Shown here: one piece after another, positions 1 through 7,286 of the stretch | How positions within the stretch are numbered: the stretch's first letter is position 1 | Layout: every line of letters begins with the position of its first letter | NCBI GenBank assembly: GCA_964449675.1 | Contig: CAYVAR010000004.1 | Location: forward strand, 1-57,184 | Source: CAYVAR01 sp964449675 | GTDB taxonomy: Bacteria > Patescibacteriota > Microgenomatia > UBA10105 > UBA927 | Reading direction: 5' to 3' | DNA length: 57,184 nt | Made by a program: the position numbers and the translations under genes | The notes under the pieces: model-generated | The model's input: only the letters and a program-made list of their open reading frames with translations | What the model was told of the DNA's origin: nothing | The model's database searches: none

Positions 1-1
1 G

Positions 2-82
2 GGTAAAAATGTACAGACAGAGATTGCCAAGATACCAAACCTTATCCCACAAACAGGAGGTAGTGGTGGGTGTGGAGTCTAA
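2..82 (+). CDS. 3' end of an unidentified protein (partial)
   Basis: An open frame enters from the left edge and ends with TAA at 80-82, directly touching the ATG of the next gene at 83. The 26 visible residues end in TGGSGGCGV, a Gly-rich tail with one Cys next to the C-terminus. The abutting stop and start suggest co-transcription with the mercuric-reductase-like gene. A role in metal or thiol handling is a guess from position and the terminal cysteine only. The family cannot be named from this fragment. Confidence 0.5.
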   Translation, partial: GKNVQTEIAKIPNLIPQTGGSGGCGV

Positions 83-1507
83 ATGAATGAATTTGACTTA
101 ATCATTATTGGTGGAGGGGCCGGAGCTTTTGCTTCTGCTATCAAAGCTAATGAGTTAAAGGCTAAAACTCTGCTGATAAACAAGGGTCTGCCTTTAGGTG
201 GAACCTGCGTAAATGTGGGTTGTGTGCCTTCCAAAACCCTGCTTTGGGCAGGAGAGGTAATGCATCTTGCCAAAAATCACAATATTCCGGGTCTTGATAT
301 TGAGGTTAAAAACTTTGATTTTGCAACTGTTGTTGCTCATGAACTTGATCTGGTAGACAAACTGCGAGATGAAAAGTATCAGAAAGTATTAAGCCAATTA
401 GAGAATGTTACTCATATAGAAGGTCAAGCTACTTTTGTTTCCCTTAATGAAATAGAGGTTGATCCTTCGGCAAGCTCAGGACAAGTTGGACAGAGATATA
501 GTGGTAAAAAGTTTATTATTGCAGCTGGATCAACTGCAACAATTCCCCAAATTGACAATATACAAGAAGTAGGATTCCTAACTCATATTGAGGCTTTGAA
601 ACTAAAGCAACAGCCAAAAGAACTTATTGTGATTGGGGCTGGACCAGTTGGACTTGAATTTGCACAAATGTTTTCTCGCTTTGGCACGAAAGTAACTATT
701 CTGCATAGAAGTTCATCTATTTTTAGAGGGGAAGAAGAATTGATATCTCGCTTAACAAAAATACTTACTAAGGAAGGCATTACTATTAAAACAAACGTCC
801 AAGTCAAGAGTGCGCGAAAAGAAGGAGGTAAAAAGATTGTTTTTTATACCATTGACGGTAAAACAGAGGAAGTATCAGGAGATGAAATCTTACTCGCTGC
901 TGGCAAAACACCAAATACCCAAGATTTAGCACTTGATAAAGCAGGAGTTGCAATGGATGAAAAACACGCAATCAGGGTCAATGAGTTTTTCCAAACATCT
1001 CAAACGAATATTTTTGCCCTTGGCGATGTTACCAATTTGCCATTACGACTTGAAACAACCGCTGGTCATGAAGGAACATTAGCCGCTGAAAATGCACTGT
1101 CCGGCACGAAAAATAGTATTGATTACCATACAGTACCCTACACGATTTTTACCGACCCTCAGCTTGCCGGTGTCGGCTTTACCGAGGACGAGCAGATGAA
1201 GCAAATGGGTGTTTGCGCCTGTCGCACGGTTTCGTTTGAGGATGTACCCAAAGCGATTATCATGCACCGCACCGAGGGAATGATAAAAATGGCGATTCAT
1301 CCTCAAACCAAACAAATTCTCGGCGTGCATATTCTTGGGCCAAACGCCGGTGAGTTGATCGCTGAAGCGATGATGCTCATGAAAAACAAAAATACAATTG
1401 ATGATGTGGTTAAGTCCCTGCCAATGTTCCCGACTCTTTCGGAAGCGATAAAGATTGTTGCGCTTTCATTCACAAAAGATATTTCAAAACTAAGCTGTTG
1501 CGTGTAA
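83..1507 (+). CDS. merA: Mercuric-reductase-like FAD/NAD(P)-dependent disulfide oxidoreductase
   Basis: Class I pyridine nucleotide-disulfide oxidoreductase of 474 residues, cytoplasmic. The N-terminal FAD site is IIIGGGAGAFAS, the redox-active pair is C42/C47 in GGTCVNVGCVPSK, the NAD(P) Rossmann motif is VIGAGPVGLEFA, the second FAD motif is FALGDV, and a C-terminal dimerisation domain begins near VPYTIFTDPQ. The protein ends KLSCCV: a vicinal Cys pair (472-473) near the C-terminus is the MerA feature that receives Hg(II), and lipoamide dehydrogenases lack it. The N-terminal heavy-metal domain of many MerA proteins is absent. Residues about 128-138 (DPSASSGQVGQ) look like an inserted peptide from a short DNA repeat (464-485). 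No other mer gene is visible, so Hg(II) reduction is likely but a related thiol-reductase role is possible. Confidence 0.85.
   Translation: MNEFDLIIIGGGAGAFASAIKANELKAKTLLINKGLPLGGTCVNVGCVPSKTLLWAGEVMHLAKNHNIPGLDIEVKNFDFATVVAHELDLVDKLRDEKYQKVLSQLENVTHIEGQATFVSLNEIEVDPSASSGQVGQRYSGKKFIIAAGSTATIPQIDNIQEVGFLTHIEALKLKQQPKELIVIGAGPVGLEFAQMFSRFGTKVTILHRSSSIFRGEEELISRLTKILTKEGITIKTNVQVKSARKEGGKKIVFYTIDGKTEEVSGDEILLAAGKTPNTQDLALDKAGVAMDEKHAIRVNEFFQTSQTNIFALGDVTNLPLRLETTAGHEGTLAAENALSGTKNSIDYHTVPYTIFTDPQLAGVGFTEDEQMKQMGVCACRTVSFEDVPKAIIMHRTEGMIKMAIHPQTKQILGVHILGPNAGELIAEAMMLMKNKNTIDDVVKSLPMFPTLSEAIKIVALSFTKDISKLSCCV
464..485 (+). repeat. Short repeat-like word inside the merA-like gene
   Basis: The stretch contains CTTCGGCAAGCTCAGGACA and encodes PSASSGQ in a loop between two strands of the FAD domain, where relatives usually have a shorter turn. 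From memory, very similar words recur as dispersed repeats in many environmental bacterial genomes, both between and inside genes. Only one copy is visible here, so repeat status rests on recollection. Confidence 0.4.
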
Positions 1508-1525
1508 GCAGCGGTAAGAGCAATA

Positions 1526-2011
1526 ATGAAGAGTATGACGGATGTTCTCTATCTCGGAGCCGATCACGGCGGGTACGCACTCAAAGAGACCATCAAAACC
1601 GCCTTAACTGCATGGGGATATGCATGGGAAGATGAGGGCAACACCGTCCTTGACCCGTCAGATGACTATCCGCTCTATGCGCTGGCAGTTGCCAAAAAGG
1701 TGGCTCGTGACCAGCAAAACGGCAAAGACGCCAAAGGAATTTTGGCGTGCCGGACAGCCGCCGGCATGGCAATAGCCGCCAATAAAGTCAAAGGAATACG
1801 GGCAGTAGTTCCCCACGATATAAAATCCGCCATCCTCTCGCGAGAACACAATGACGCCAATATTCTGGTCCTTGCCGGCGATTTCTTACGCGAGAAAGAG
1901 GCACGAGAAATGGTAAAGGTATGGCTTGAGAGTGAATTTACCAGTGAGGAACGGCACAGGAGAAGGCTCGAACAGATCAAAAAAATTGAAGAAAAAACGG
2001 TTGAGATTTAA
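1526..2011 (+). CDS. rpiB: Ribose-5-phosphate isomerase B family protein
   Basis: RpiB/LacAB family, 161 residues, interconverting ribose-5-phosphate and ribulose-5-phosphate. Visible motifs are LGADHGGYALK at the N-terminus, DYPLYA, AIAANKVKGIRA and SREHNDANIL, which carry the phosphate-binding and ring-opening residues. The catalytic cysteine (C75) is kept, but the usual CGTGxG loop reads CRTAAG, so an Arg and two Ala replace small glycines or valine around the active-site turn. It lies 18 nt after the merA-like gene and 13 nt before rpe, at the head of a pentose-phosphate operon. A second in-frame ATG at 1535 is also possible. The changed loop could mean a different sugar phosphate, but the context favours RpiB. 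Confidence 0.88.
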   Translation: MKSMTDVLYLGADHGGYALKETIKTALTAWGYAWEDEGNTVLDPSDDYPLYALAVAKKVARDQQNGKDAKGILACRTAAGMAIAANKVKGIRAVVPHDIKSAILSREHNDANILVLAGDFLREKEAREMVKVWLESEFTSEERHRRRLEQIKKIEEKTVEI

Positions 2012-2024
2012 GTCACGAAAAACC

Positions 2025-2669
2025 ATGGTACAAATTATTCCAACACTCTTTTCTACAAATGAAGATCAGTTTAAAGAGCGAGTAACGACGATACTGGCAA
2101 GTAAACGATTCAGGACCGGATGGGTGCAGTTGGATCTTATGGATGGTATCTTTGTCCCGCGGACGGGTGTGGGAATTGATGTCATCAGAAAATATCCACT
2201 CGCCGGCTACAAAAAGGAGGCGCATCTCATGGTTGGTGATCCTTCTCTCTATATGGTTGACCTTCTTGCTTATGGCGTTAATAGAATCGTATTCCCCATA
2301 GAAATAGACAAAGATATACCCGCGCTTGTGCAAACGATTCAAAGCCACGGGGTTTTTGCCGGAGTATCCATGAATCCGGAAACGGATATAACCGAGGTTT
2401 CTCCCTACAGCCAGACGCTCGATAGCATATTGATTATGAGCTCCCATCCCGGCCGGGAGGGTCAACCTCTCCCGCAAGAAACGTACGGCAGAATTGGTGA
2501 AGTCAAGAAAAAATTTCCTCGCGTGATCGTTGGGGTGGATGGAGGGGTTACGGATACAAATGCAAGAGAGCTTGTCCTGGCCGGAGCAGATTATCTGGCG
2601 ATCGGATCATTTTTATTTACCGGAGAATTTGATACAAATTTTGAAAAAGTACTGATGGCAATCAGTTGA
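2025..2669 (+). CDS. rpe: Ribulose-phosphate 3-epimerase family protein
   Basis: TIM-barrel epimerase of 214 residues expected to interconvert ribulose-5-phosphate and xylulose-5-phosphate. Start chosen at ATG 2025 (MVQIIPTLFS), matching the family N-terminus; the frame is open further upstream but that part overlaps rpiB. Motifs are LDLMDGIFVP (D37, D40), HLMV (H67), and VGVDGGV (D172). In characterised enzymes the first motif is HxDxMDG, the His being a metal ligand; here it is Gln35. The other metal/catalytic positions D37, H67 and D172 are present. Position between rpiB and the transketolase/transaldolase genes supports the role. The missing ligand is a real reading of the sequence, but its functional effect is unknown. 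Confidence 0.85.
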   Translation: MVQIIPTLFSTNEDQFKERVTTILASKRFRTGWVQLDLMDGIFVPRTGVGIDVIRKYPLAGYKKEAHLMVGDPSLYMVDLLAYGVNRIVFPIEIDKDIPALVQTIQSHGVFAGVSMNPETDITEVSPYSQTLDSILIMSSHPGREGQPLPQETYGRIGEVKKKFPRVIVGVDGGVTDTNARELVLAGADYLAIGSFLFTGEFDTNFEKVLMAIS

Positions 2670-2679
2670 CCAAACGCGT

Positions 2680-3087
2680 ATGAATAATAAATCTCTCGAG
2701 CAACTTGCCAAGCTTATTCGCTACTATATTTTGGTAGCTACAACCAGCGCTCAGTCAGGACACACGACGTCAGCACTTTCGGCATCAGATGAGCTTAAAA
2801 AGCAAGATGTCGCCGCCAGAGTCATCGATTGCTATAGTATCAAGCCGATCGATACAGAGACTCTTAAAATAGCTGCCAGAGAAACAAGAATCATAATTAC
2901 CGTCGAAGACCACTACGCGGTTGGCGGACTAGGTGAAGCGGTGCGCACGGTCATGGCGGATACTAAAGCGCGCATCGTGTCGCTTGCCGTCACAAAGATG
3001 CCCCAAAGTGGCTCACCCACGGAGCATCTTGCCTACGAAGGGATAGCGGCAGATACTATCGTACAAACCGTGTTACAATTGCTCTAA
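2680..3087 (+). pseudogene. tkt: Transketolase with the central part deleted in frame
   Basis: Only 135 residues against about 600-660 for transketolase. Residues 1-35 match the extreme N-terminus, with the ARLIRYYI-like helix and the substrate-contacting His in AQSGHTTSALSA (H28). From residue 36 (SDELKKQD) the protein is the C-terminal domain: VIDCYSIKPID, TVEDHYAVGGLGEAV, and the SGSP turn. The whole thiamine-diphosphate-binding domain (GDG...N motif) and the pyrimidine-binding domain with the catalytic Glu are absent, so the product cannot be an active transketolase. The junction is near nucleotide 2785 and keeps the frame. It lies 10 nt after rpe and 3 nt before tal. It may be a real deletion, a strain variant, or an assembly collapse. 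Confidence 0.85.
3071..3079 (+). promoter_or_regulatory. Possible extended -10 element before tal
   Basis: TG-T-TACAAT sits in the last codons of the truncated transketolase frame, 11 nt before the tal ATG at 3091. It resembles the extended -10 boxes found before other genes in this window. There is no convincing -35, so it may be chance inside coding sequence. Confidence 0.25.
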
Positions 3088-3090
3088 ACT

Positions 3091-3987
3091 ATGAGACCTG
3101 CCGGGCTTCAATCGAAAATATTTCTTGATGGGGCTGATCCCCGCCAAACGCGAGAGGCCCTCTCTCTGTTGGGTTTTTTGGACGGTCAAACGACGAATCC
3201 GACGCTGCTTTCCAAAAATTCCTCCGTACAGGCGCGTCTGTCACGCGGGGAGAAATTTCCGAAAGAGGAAATCTATGGATTGTATAAGCAGGTTGTTAGG
3301 GAAATTTCCGGTCTCTTGCCCCAAGGCTCAGTATCTATTGAAGTCTATGCCGACCGGACAACAACAGCCCTGGACATGCTTACCCAGGGGCGGGAAATGT
3401 TCGGCTGGATTCCCAATGCCCATATTAAATTCCCCACGACGAAGGCGGGGCTCACGGCTGCCGTTCAAGCAATCAGGGAAGGCATACGGGTCAACATGAC
3501 GCTCGTGTTTTCCCAAGAGCAAGCGGCAGCTGTCTATGCAGCAACCCTTCGACATGGCTTGGGCCAAGCTATGTTACCGGGCCTTAAAAACGTCTTCGTC
3601 TCTCCGTTTGTCGGAAGGCTTGATGACCGGGGAGAAAACGGCATGGATCTCGTAAAAAACGTAATTGAAATGTATCAAAGTGGAGATGGACACGTAGGTG
3701 TGTTAACCGCAAGTGTCCGGAGTGTCGAGCAACTCTTGTATGCCATTCAGTTGGGAAGCGACTGCATCACAGTACCTTTTAAGGTCGTCAAAGCGTGGGG
3801 AGAAAAAGGCTTTGCCTTGCCGGAATCTGGTTTTCATTTTGACGCAGGCAACGTAAAGACCATACCGTATAAAGAGATTGGTTTAAACAGAGATTGGACA
3901 GTATACAACATTACCCACGAACTCACTGATACCGGCATAGAAAAATTTTCTGCTGACTGGAATAGCTTGATATACCCAACACAATAG
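3091..3987 (+). CDS. tal: Transaldolase
   Basis: Transaldolase of 298 residues, moving a dihydroxyacetone unit between sedoheptulose-7-phosphate and glyceraldehyde-3-phosphate. Visible signatures are KIFLDGADP (early barrel Asp), DGQTTNPTLL (TTNP motif), IEVYAD, HIKFPTTKAG with the Schiff-base Lys at K113, VNMTLVFSQEQA, VFVSPFVGRLDD and LTASVRSVEQL. All conserved barrel strands are present and the length lies between the short (about 215) and long (about 320) forms. It starts 3 nt after the broken transketolase. The stop codon lies inside a strong RNA hairpin (3972-4002). With transketolase disabled at this locus, tal would need a transketolase elsewhere to complete the non-oxidative pathway. 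Confidence 0.93.
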   Translation: MRPAGLQSKIFLDGADPRQTREALSLLGFLDGQTTNPTLLSKNSSVQARLSRGEKFPKEEIYGLYKQVVREISGLLPQGSVSIEVYADRTTTALDMLTQGREMFGWIPNAHIKFPTTKAGLTAAVQAIREGIRVNMTLVFSQEQAAAVYAATLRHGLGQAMLPGLKNVFVSPFVGRLDDRGENGMDLVKNVIEMYQSGDGHVGVLTASVRSVEQLLYAIQLGSDCITVPFKVVKAWGEKGFALPESGFHFDAGNVKTIPYKEIGLNRDWTVYNITHELTDTGIEKFSADWNSLIYPTQ

Positions 3988-4002
3988 GAATTGTTTGGGT
4001 AT
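3972..4002 (+). other. Hairpin spanning the tal stop codon
   Basis: ATACCCAACACAAT (3972-3985) pairs with ATTGTTTGGGTAT (3990-4002) around a 4-nt AGGA loop, a 13-bp stem with one bulge. The tal stop TAG is at 3985-3987 in the top of the stem. No T-run follows, so a classical intrinsic terminator is unlikely; RNA protection or processing between tal and the dehydrogenase gene is possible. Confidence 0.55.
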
Positions 4003-4009
4003 CCACTCG

Positions 4010-4059
4010 CATCTTAAGCCGTTTTGATCCCGCTTAGCGGGACAAACCTGCGTAAGATG
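4010..4059 (+). repeat. Long imperfect stem-loop between tal and the zwf-gnd gene
   Basis: CATCTTA at 4010 pairs with TAAGATG ending 4059, and the centre is the perfect TCCCGC-TTA-GCGGGA hairpin (about 4028-4042). The arms between also pair partly (TTTTG with CAAAC). It follows directly on the hairpin at 3972-4002. The core GATCCCGC recurs in palindromes at 20412 and 30907, suggesting a dispersed palindromic element. Confidence 0.55.
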
Positions 4060-4082
4060 GGCGTACAAAACTGAAGGAAGAT

Positions 4083-6407
4083 ATGCAAGCCAAGACAGTT
4101 CATGCTCCGACAATATTTATCATTTTAGGCGCGACTGGGGATCTTATGAAAAAAAAGATTATCCCCGCACTTTTTCACCTCTTCGAAAAACAGAAGTTAC
4201 CGAAACTCTTTCACCTCATTGGGGTTGCCCGGCGGCCATTTTCCTCGGAAGCGTTTCGGGAGTATATACGGACTCTCATGCCTGATGTCACCGATCCGTT
4301 TCTCAATCTGGTAACGTACACCCAGGAACAGCTGGAAGACGGTAAAGATTATACAAAGCTCTCCCGCGTTCTCGGACGGATTGATGGAGAATGGAAAACA
4401 TGCGCCAATAAACTATTTTATCTCGCTGTTCCGCCACACATGTATGCACCAATTCTCACGAATTTAGCATCTTCCGGGCTGACCATTCCGTGTTCGCCCG
4501 GGGAAGGATGGACGCGAATACTCATAGAAAAGCCGTTCGGGAAAGATTTGAAAACGTCCGAAGAGCTCGACACGCTGCTCTCCACACTTTTTAAAGAAGA
4601 ACAGATCTATCGTATCGATCACTATCTGGGTAAAGATATGCTGCAGAATATTTTACAATTCCGATTCTCCAATCATCTTTTTGAGGATTCATGGAACAGC
4701 CTATCTATTGAAAAGGTTGAGATACGGCTTCTGGAAAAATTAGGAGCGGAAGGGCGCGGGAAGTTTTACGACGGTATCGGGGCGCTCCGTGACGTCGGCC
4801 AAAACCACTTACTTCAAATGCTTGCGCTCGTTGCCATGGATCACCCGGAGTCTTTTTCTGCCCAAACAATCCGTACCAAACGGGCGGCAGCGATTGCACT
4901 CCTTGAGCCGCTTACGCCCCAAGAGGTAAAAAAACAGTCGCTCCGCGCTCAGTATGACGGGTACCGACTCGTAGAGGGCGTTGCCACAGATTCCGATACG
5001 GAAACGTATTTTAAAATCCGCGCCTCTCTTACCGGCCCGCGGTGGCAAGGTGTGCCATTTATTCTGGAAAGTGGAAAACGGATGGGGAGAGCGCAAAAAG
5101 AAATTATTGTCACATTTCGACATCCGACCCCTTGTCTTTGCCCGCCAGGCACGCATTACCAAAATACCATCACCTTTCGTTTGGAACCGAATGAGGAGAT
5201 CGTCGTGACGCTATTTGCAAAAAAGCCGGGCTTAGAAAACAGCATAGAAGAGCGCACCGTCCGCTTTAGCTACCGGGAATACGAGACGCAGGTCCAGTAT
5301 GTGGCGGCCTACGAAAAGTTGCTGTTTGACGCAATCGTAGGCGATCAGACGCTCTTTTCAAGCTCACAAGAAGTATCGGCAATGTGGAAATTTACAGACC
5401 CGATTATTGAGGCGTGGCACGGTAGCGGCGTTCCACTTGCAAGCTACATACCTGATACAACGGATATACAAGATAAATCAAAATATGTTGAAGGGGACTA
5501 CGTACCGCATAAAAATAAGGCTGTCGGCATGATCGGTCTAGGGAAAATGGGCAGCGGTATTGCTTTGCAACTGGTCGAAAAAGGGTGGAATGTATTTGGA
5601 TACAATCAGACTAAGTCCATTACCCAAGATCTAGAAAAGTTCAGTGTAAAAGGGGCATACAGCATTGCTTCACTGATCCAGTCATTGCCTACTCCGCGAA
5701 TAATTTGGCTTATGCTTCCGGCAGGAATTGTGGTTAGTGAAATGATTCAGACGCTCATTCCTCTTCTTTCTAAAGGCGATATGATTATTGACGGAGGAAA
5801 CTCTTTTTACAAAGACGCCACTCGTCGAAATACACTCCTTGCCTCCCATGCGATGCGATTTATGGATGTTGGTGTTTCCGGAGGTCCCGATGGAGCAAGA
5901 CACGGCGCGTGTCTTATGGTTGGCGGAAAAAGAGAGGACTTCGAGACCGTAGAACCGCTTTTACGGGATATCGCTGCTCCATCTGCGTATGAATACGTCG
6001 GTGATATCGGAGCCGGACATTTCGTCAAAATGGTCCATAACGGCATCGAGTACGGCATGATGCAGTCAATTGCAGAAGGTTTTACTCTTCTTAAGAAGTC
6101 GCCGTTTCGACTTAACCTAAACCGCGTAGCCACTATTTACAATCACCGAAGTGTCATCGAATCAAGACTTGTAGGTTGGCTCAAAAACGCGTTTGAGCTC
6201 CACGGCGAAGATCTTGCTAACGTTGCCTCAAAAGTCGGACACACTGGTGAAGGCGAATGGACGGTTGTAACGGCGCATAAACTTAAGGTGCACGCAAAAA
6301 CTATTGAAGACGCGCTCACATTTCGACGGGAATCGGGGGAAAACCCCAGTTTTACCGGAAAAATTTTGTCCGCGCTTCGTGAGCAATTCGGAAAGCACAA
6401 AGTATAA
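4083..6407 (+). CDS. Fused glucose-6-phosphate dehydrogenase / 6-phosphogluconate dehydrogenase
   Basis: One 774-residue polypeptide carries two enzymes of the oxidative pentose-phosphate pathway. Residues 1 to about 475 are Zwf: nucleotide site GATGDLMKKK, EKPFGKDL, and the catalytic RIDHYLGK (R177-K184). From about residue 480 a second Rossmann fold begins with GMIGLGKMGSG, followed by IIDGGNSFYKD, VSGGPDGARHG and the catalytic K649/N653/E656 in HFVKMVHNGIEYG. The second half is about 295 residues, the short GndA-like form rather than the 470-residue form. No frame break or internal start separates the halves. GAAGGAAG lies just before ATG 4083. The intermediate lactone is normally hydrolysed by 6-phosphogluconolactonase, which is not seen here. 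The fusion would couple the two reductive steps in one protein. Confidence 0.93.
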   Translation: MQAKTVHAPTIFIILGATGDLMKKKIIPALFHLFEKQKLPKLFHLIGVARRPFSSEAFREYIRTLMPDVTDPFLNLVTYTQEQLEDGKDYTKLSRVLGRIDGEWKTCANKLFYLAVPPHMYAPILTNLASSGLTIPCSPGEGWTRILIEKPFGKDLKTSEELDTLLSTLFKEEQIYRIDHYLGKDMLQNILQFRFSNHLFEDSWNSLSIEKVEIRLLEKLGAEGRGKFYDGIGALRDVGQNHLLQMLALVAMDHPESFSAQTIRTKRAAAIALLEPLTPQEVKKQSLRAQYDGYRLVEGVATDSDTETYFKIRASLTGPRWQGVPFILESGKRMGRAQKEIIVTFRHPTPCLCPPGTHYQNTITFRLEPNEEIVVTLFAKKPGLENSIEERTVRFSYREYETQVQYVAAYEKLLFDAIVGDQTLFSSSQEVSAMWKFTDPIIEAWHGSGVPLASYIPDTTDIQDKSKYVEGDYVPHKNKAVGMIGLGKMGSGIALQLVEKGWNVFGYNQTKSITQDLEKFSVKGAYSIASLIQSLPTPRIIWLMLPAGIVVSEMIQTLIPLLSKGDMIIDGGNSFYKDATRRNTLLASHAMRFMDVGVSGGPDGARHGACLMVGGKREDFETVEPLLRDIAAPSAYEYVGDIGAGHFVKMVHNGIEYGMMQSIAEGFTLLKKSPFRLNLNRVATIYNHRSVIESRLVGWLKNAFELHGEDLANVASKVGHTGEGEWTVVTAHKLKVHAKTIEDALTFRRESGENPSFTGKILSALREQFGKHKV

Positions 6408-6450
6408 AAGATGATGATGGATTAGCACGCAGTTTTTATAGTGTGTATAA

Positions 6451-6487
6451 CTCTTGCTTTATGAAAGTGTATAAGAGAATTTTTTAT
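6451..6487 (+). terminator. Probable intrinsic terminator after the zwf-gnd gene
   Basis: CTCTT (6451-6455) and AAGAG (6473-6477) pair outside an inner CTTT-ATG-AAAG stem, followed by AA and a run of six T within AATTTTTTATT. It sits in the 162-nt gap between the pentose-phosphate operon and the two-component system. The stem is bulged and AT-rich, so confidence is moderate. Confidence 0.4.
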
Positions 6488-6551
6488 TCGTGATACTTTT
6501 GTTCGTGCGATAAGCTAGTGCACTATACTTCTCAGGAAAACTTCAGGATAG

Positions 6552-6560
6552 TGGTATACT
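6552..6560 (+). promoter_or_regulatory. Extended -10 promoter for the response regulator gene
   Basis: TG-G-TATACT ends 9 nt before the ATG at 6570, so transcription would start at or next to the start codon and give a leaderless mRNA. No good -35 is visible, which fits an extended -10 promoter. Confidence 0.55.
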
Positions 6561-6569
6561 CTAGGCTCC

Positions 6570-7241
6570 ATGCGAATACTTATCGTTGAGGATGAACAAC
6601 GGATTGCTAATGCTATTAAAAAAGGACTAACGCAGGAGTCGTTTGCGGTCGATGTAGCCTATAGTGGGGAAAAAGGTTTTGATCTAGCCAGTAGCGAATC
6701 CTACGACGCAATTATCCTTGATCGTCTTCTTCCTGGCATAGATGGCGTAACAATATGCCAGACACTGCGCTCACAAAATAATCACACCCCCATACTTATC
6801 CTGACAGCCAAAGGTGAATTGCGAGATCGAGTCGAAGGACTCAATGCTGGCGCTGATGACTATCTCGTCAAGCCTTTTGCATTTGAGGAGTTGCTTGCTC
6901 GTATCCGAGCATTGACGCGAAGACCGAAAAAATCCTACGACGTAGTTTTGAAGGTAGGCGATCTTTCGTTTGATAGTTCCCGGTATGAAGTGAAGCGTGG
7001 CAAAAAGAGCATTAAGCTTTCTGCAAAAGAATTTGCACTTCTTGAGTATCTCATGCGCCACCCGGGACAAATCATCACGAAAGATCAAATCATCGAGCAT
7101 GTATGGAGTTATGACGCCGATATTCTCCCAAATACTATCGAAGTTTATATCGGCTATTTACGAAACAAAATAGATAGATCATTTCCAAAATTTCCACCTC
7201 TTATCCATACAGCGAGAGGATTTGGCTATAAAATTGGGTAG
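6570..7241 (+). CDS. OmpR/PhoB-family response regulator
   Basis: DNA-binding response regulator of 223 residues. The receiver domain (about 1-118) has the acidic pair E7-D8, phospho-acceptor D51 in IILDRLLPG, the conserved Thr in LTAKG, and the Lys in VKPFAFEEL. The C-terminal winged helix (about 128-223) ends with the typical LRNKID and HTARGFGYKI motifs. It is followed after 45 nt by its histidine kinase and then by a MacAB-like exporter, so the system probably controls that exporter. No Shine-Dalgarno sequence is seen; a -10 box 9 nt upstream suggests leaderless expression. Confidence 0.93.
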   Translation: MRILIVEDEQRIANAIKKGLTQESFAVDVAYSGEKGFDLASSESYDAIILDRLLPGIDGVTICQTLRSQNNHTPILILTAKGELRDRVEGLNAGADDYLVKPFAFEELLARIRALTRRPKKSYDVVLKVGDLSFDSSRYEVKRGKKSIKLSAKEFALLEYLMRHPGQIITKDQIIEHVWSYDADILPNTIEVYIGYLRNKIDRSFPKFPPLIHTARGFGYKIG

Positions 7242-7286
7242 AGCGCAATGATGGAAATTTCTAAAGTTGATTTGTGGTTTTGACAT

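Noticed and set aside
1926..2024. Longer start for the rpe gene
   Set aside because: The upstream extension lies within rpiB and is not family-like; MVQIIPTLFS at 2025 matches the usual N-terminus.
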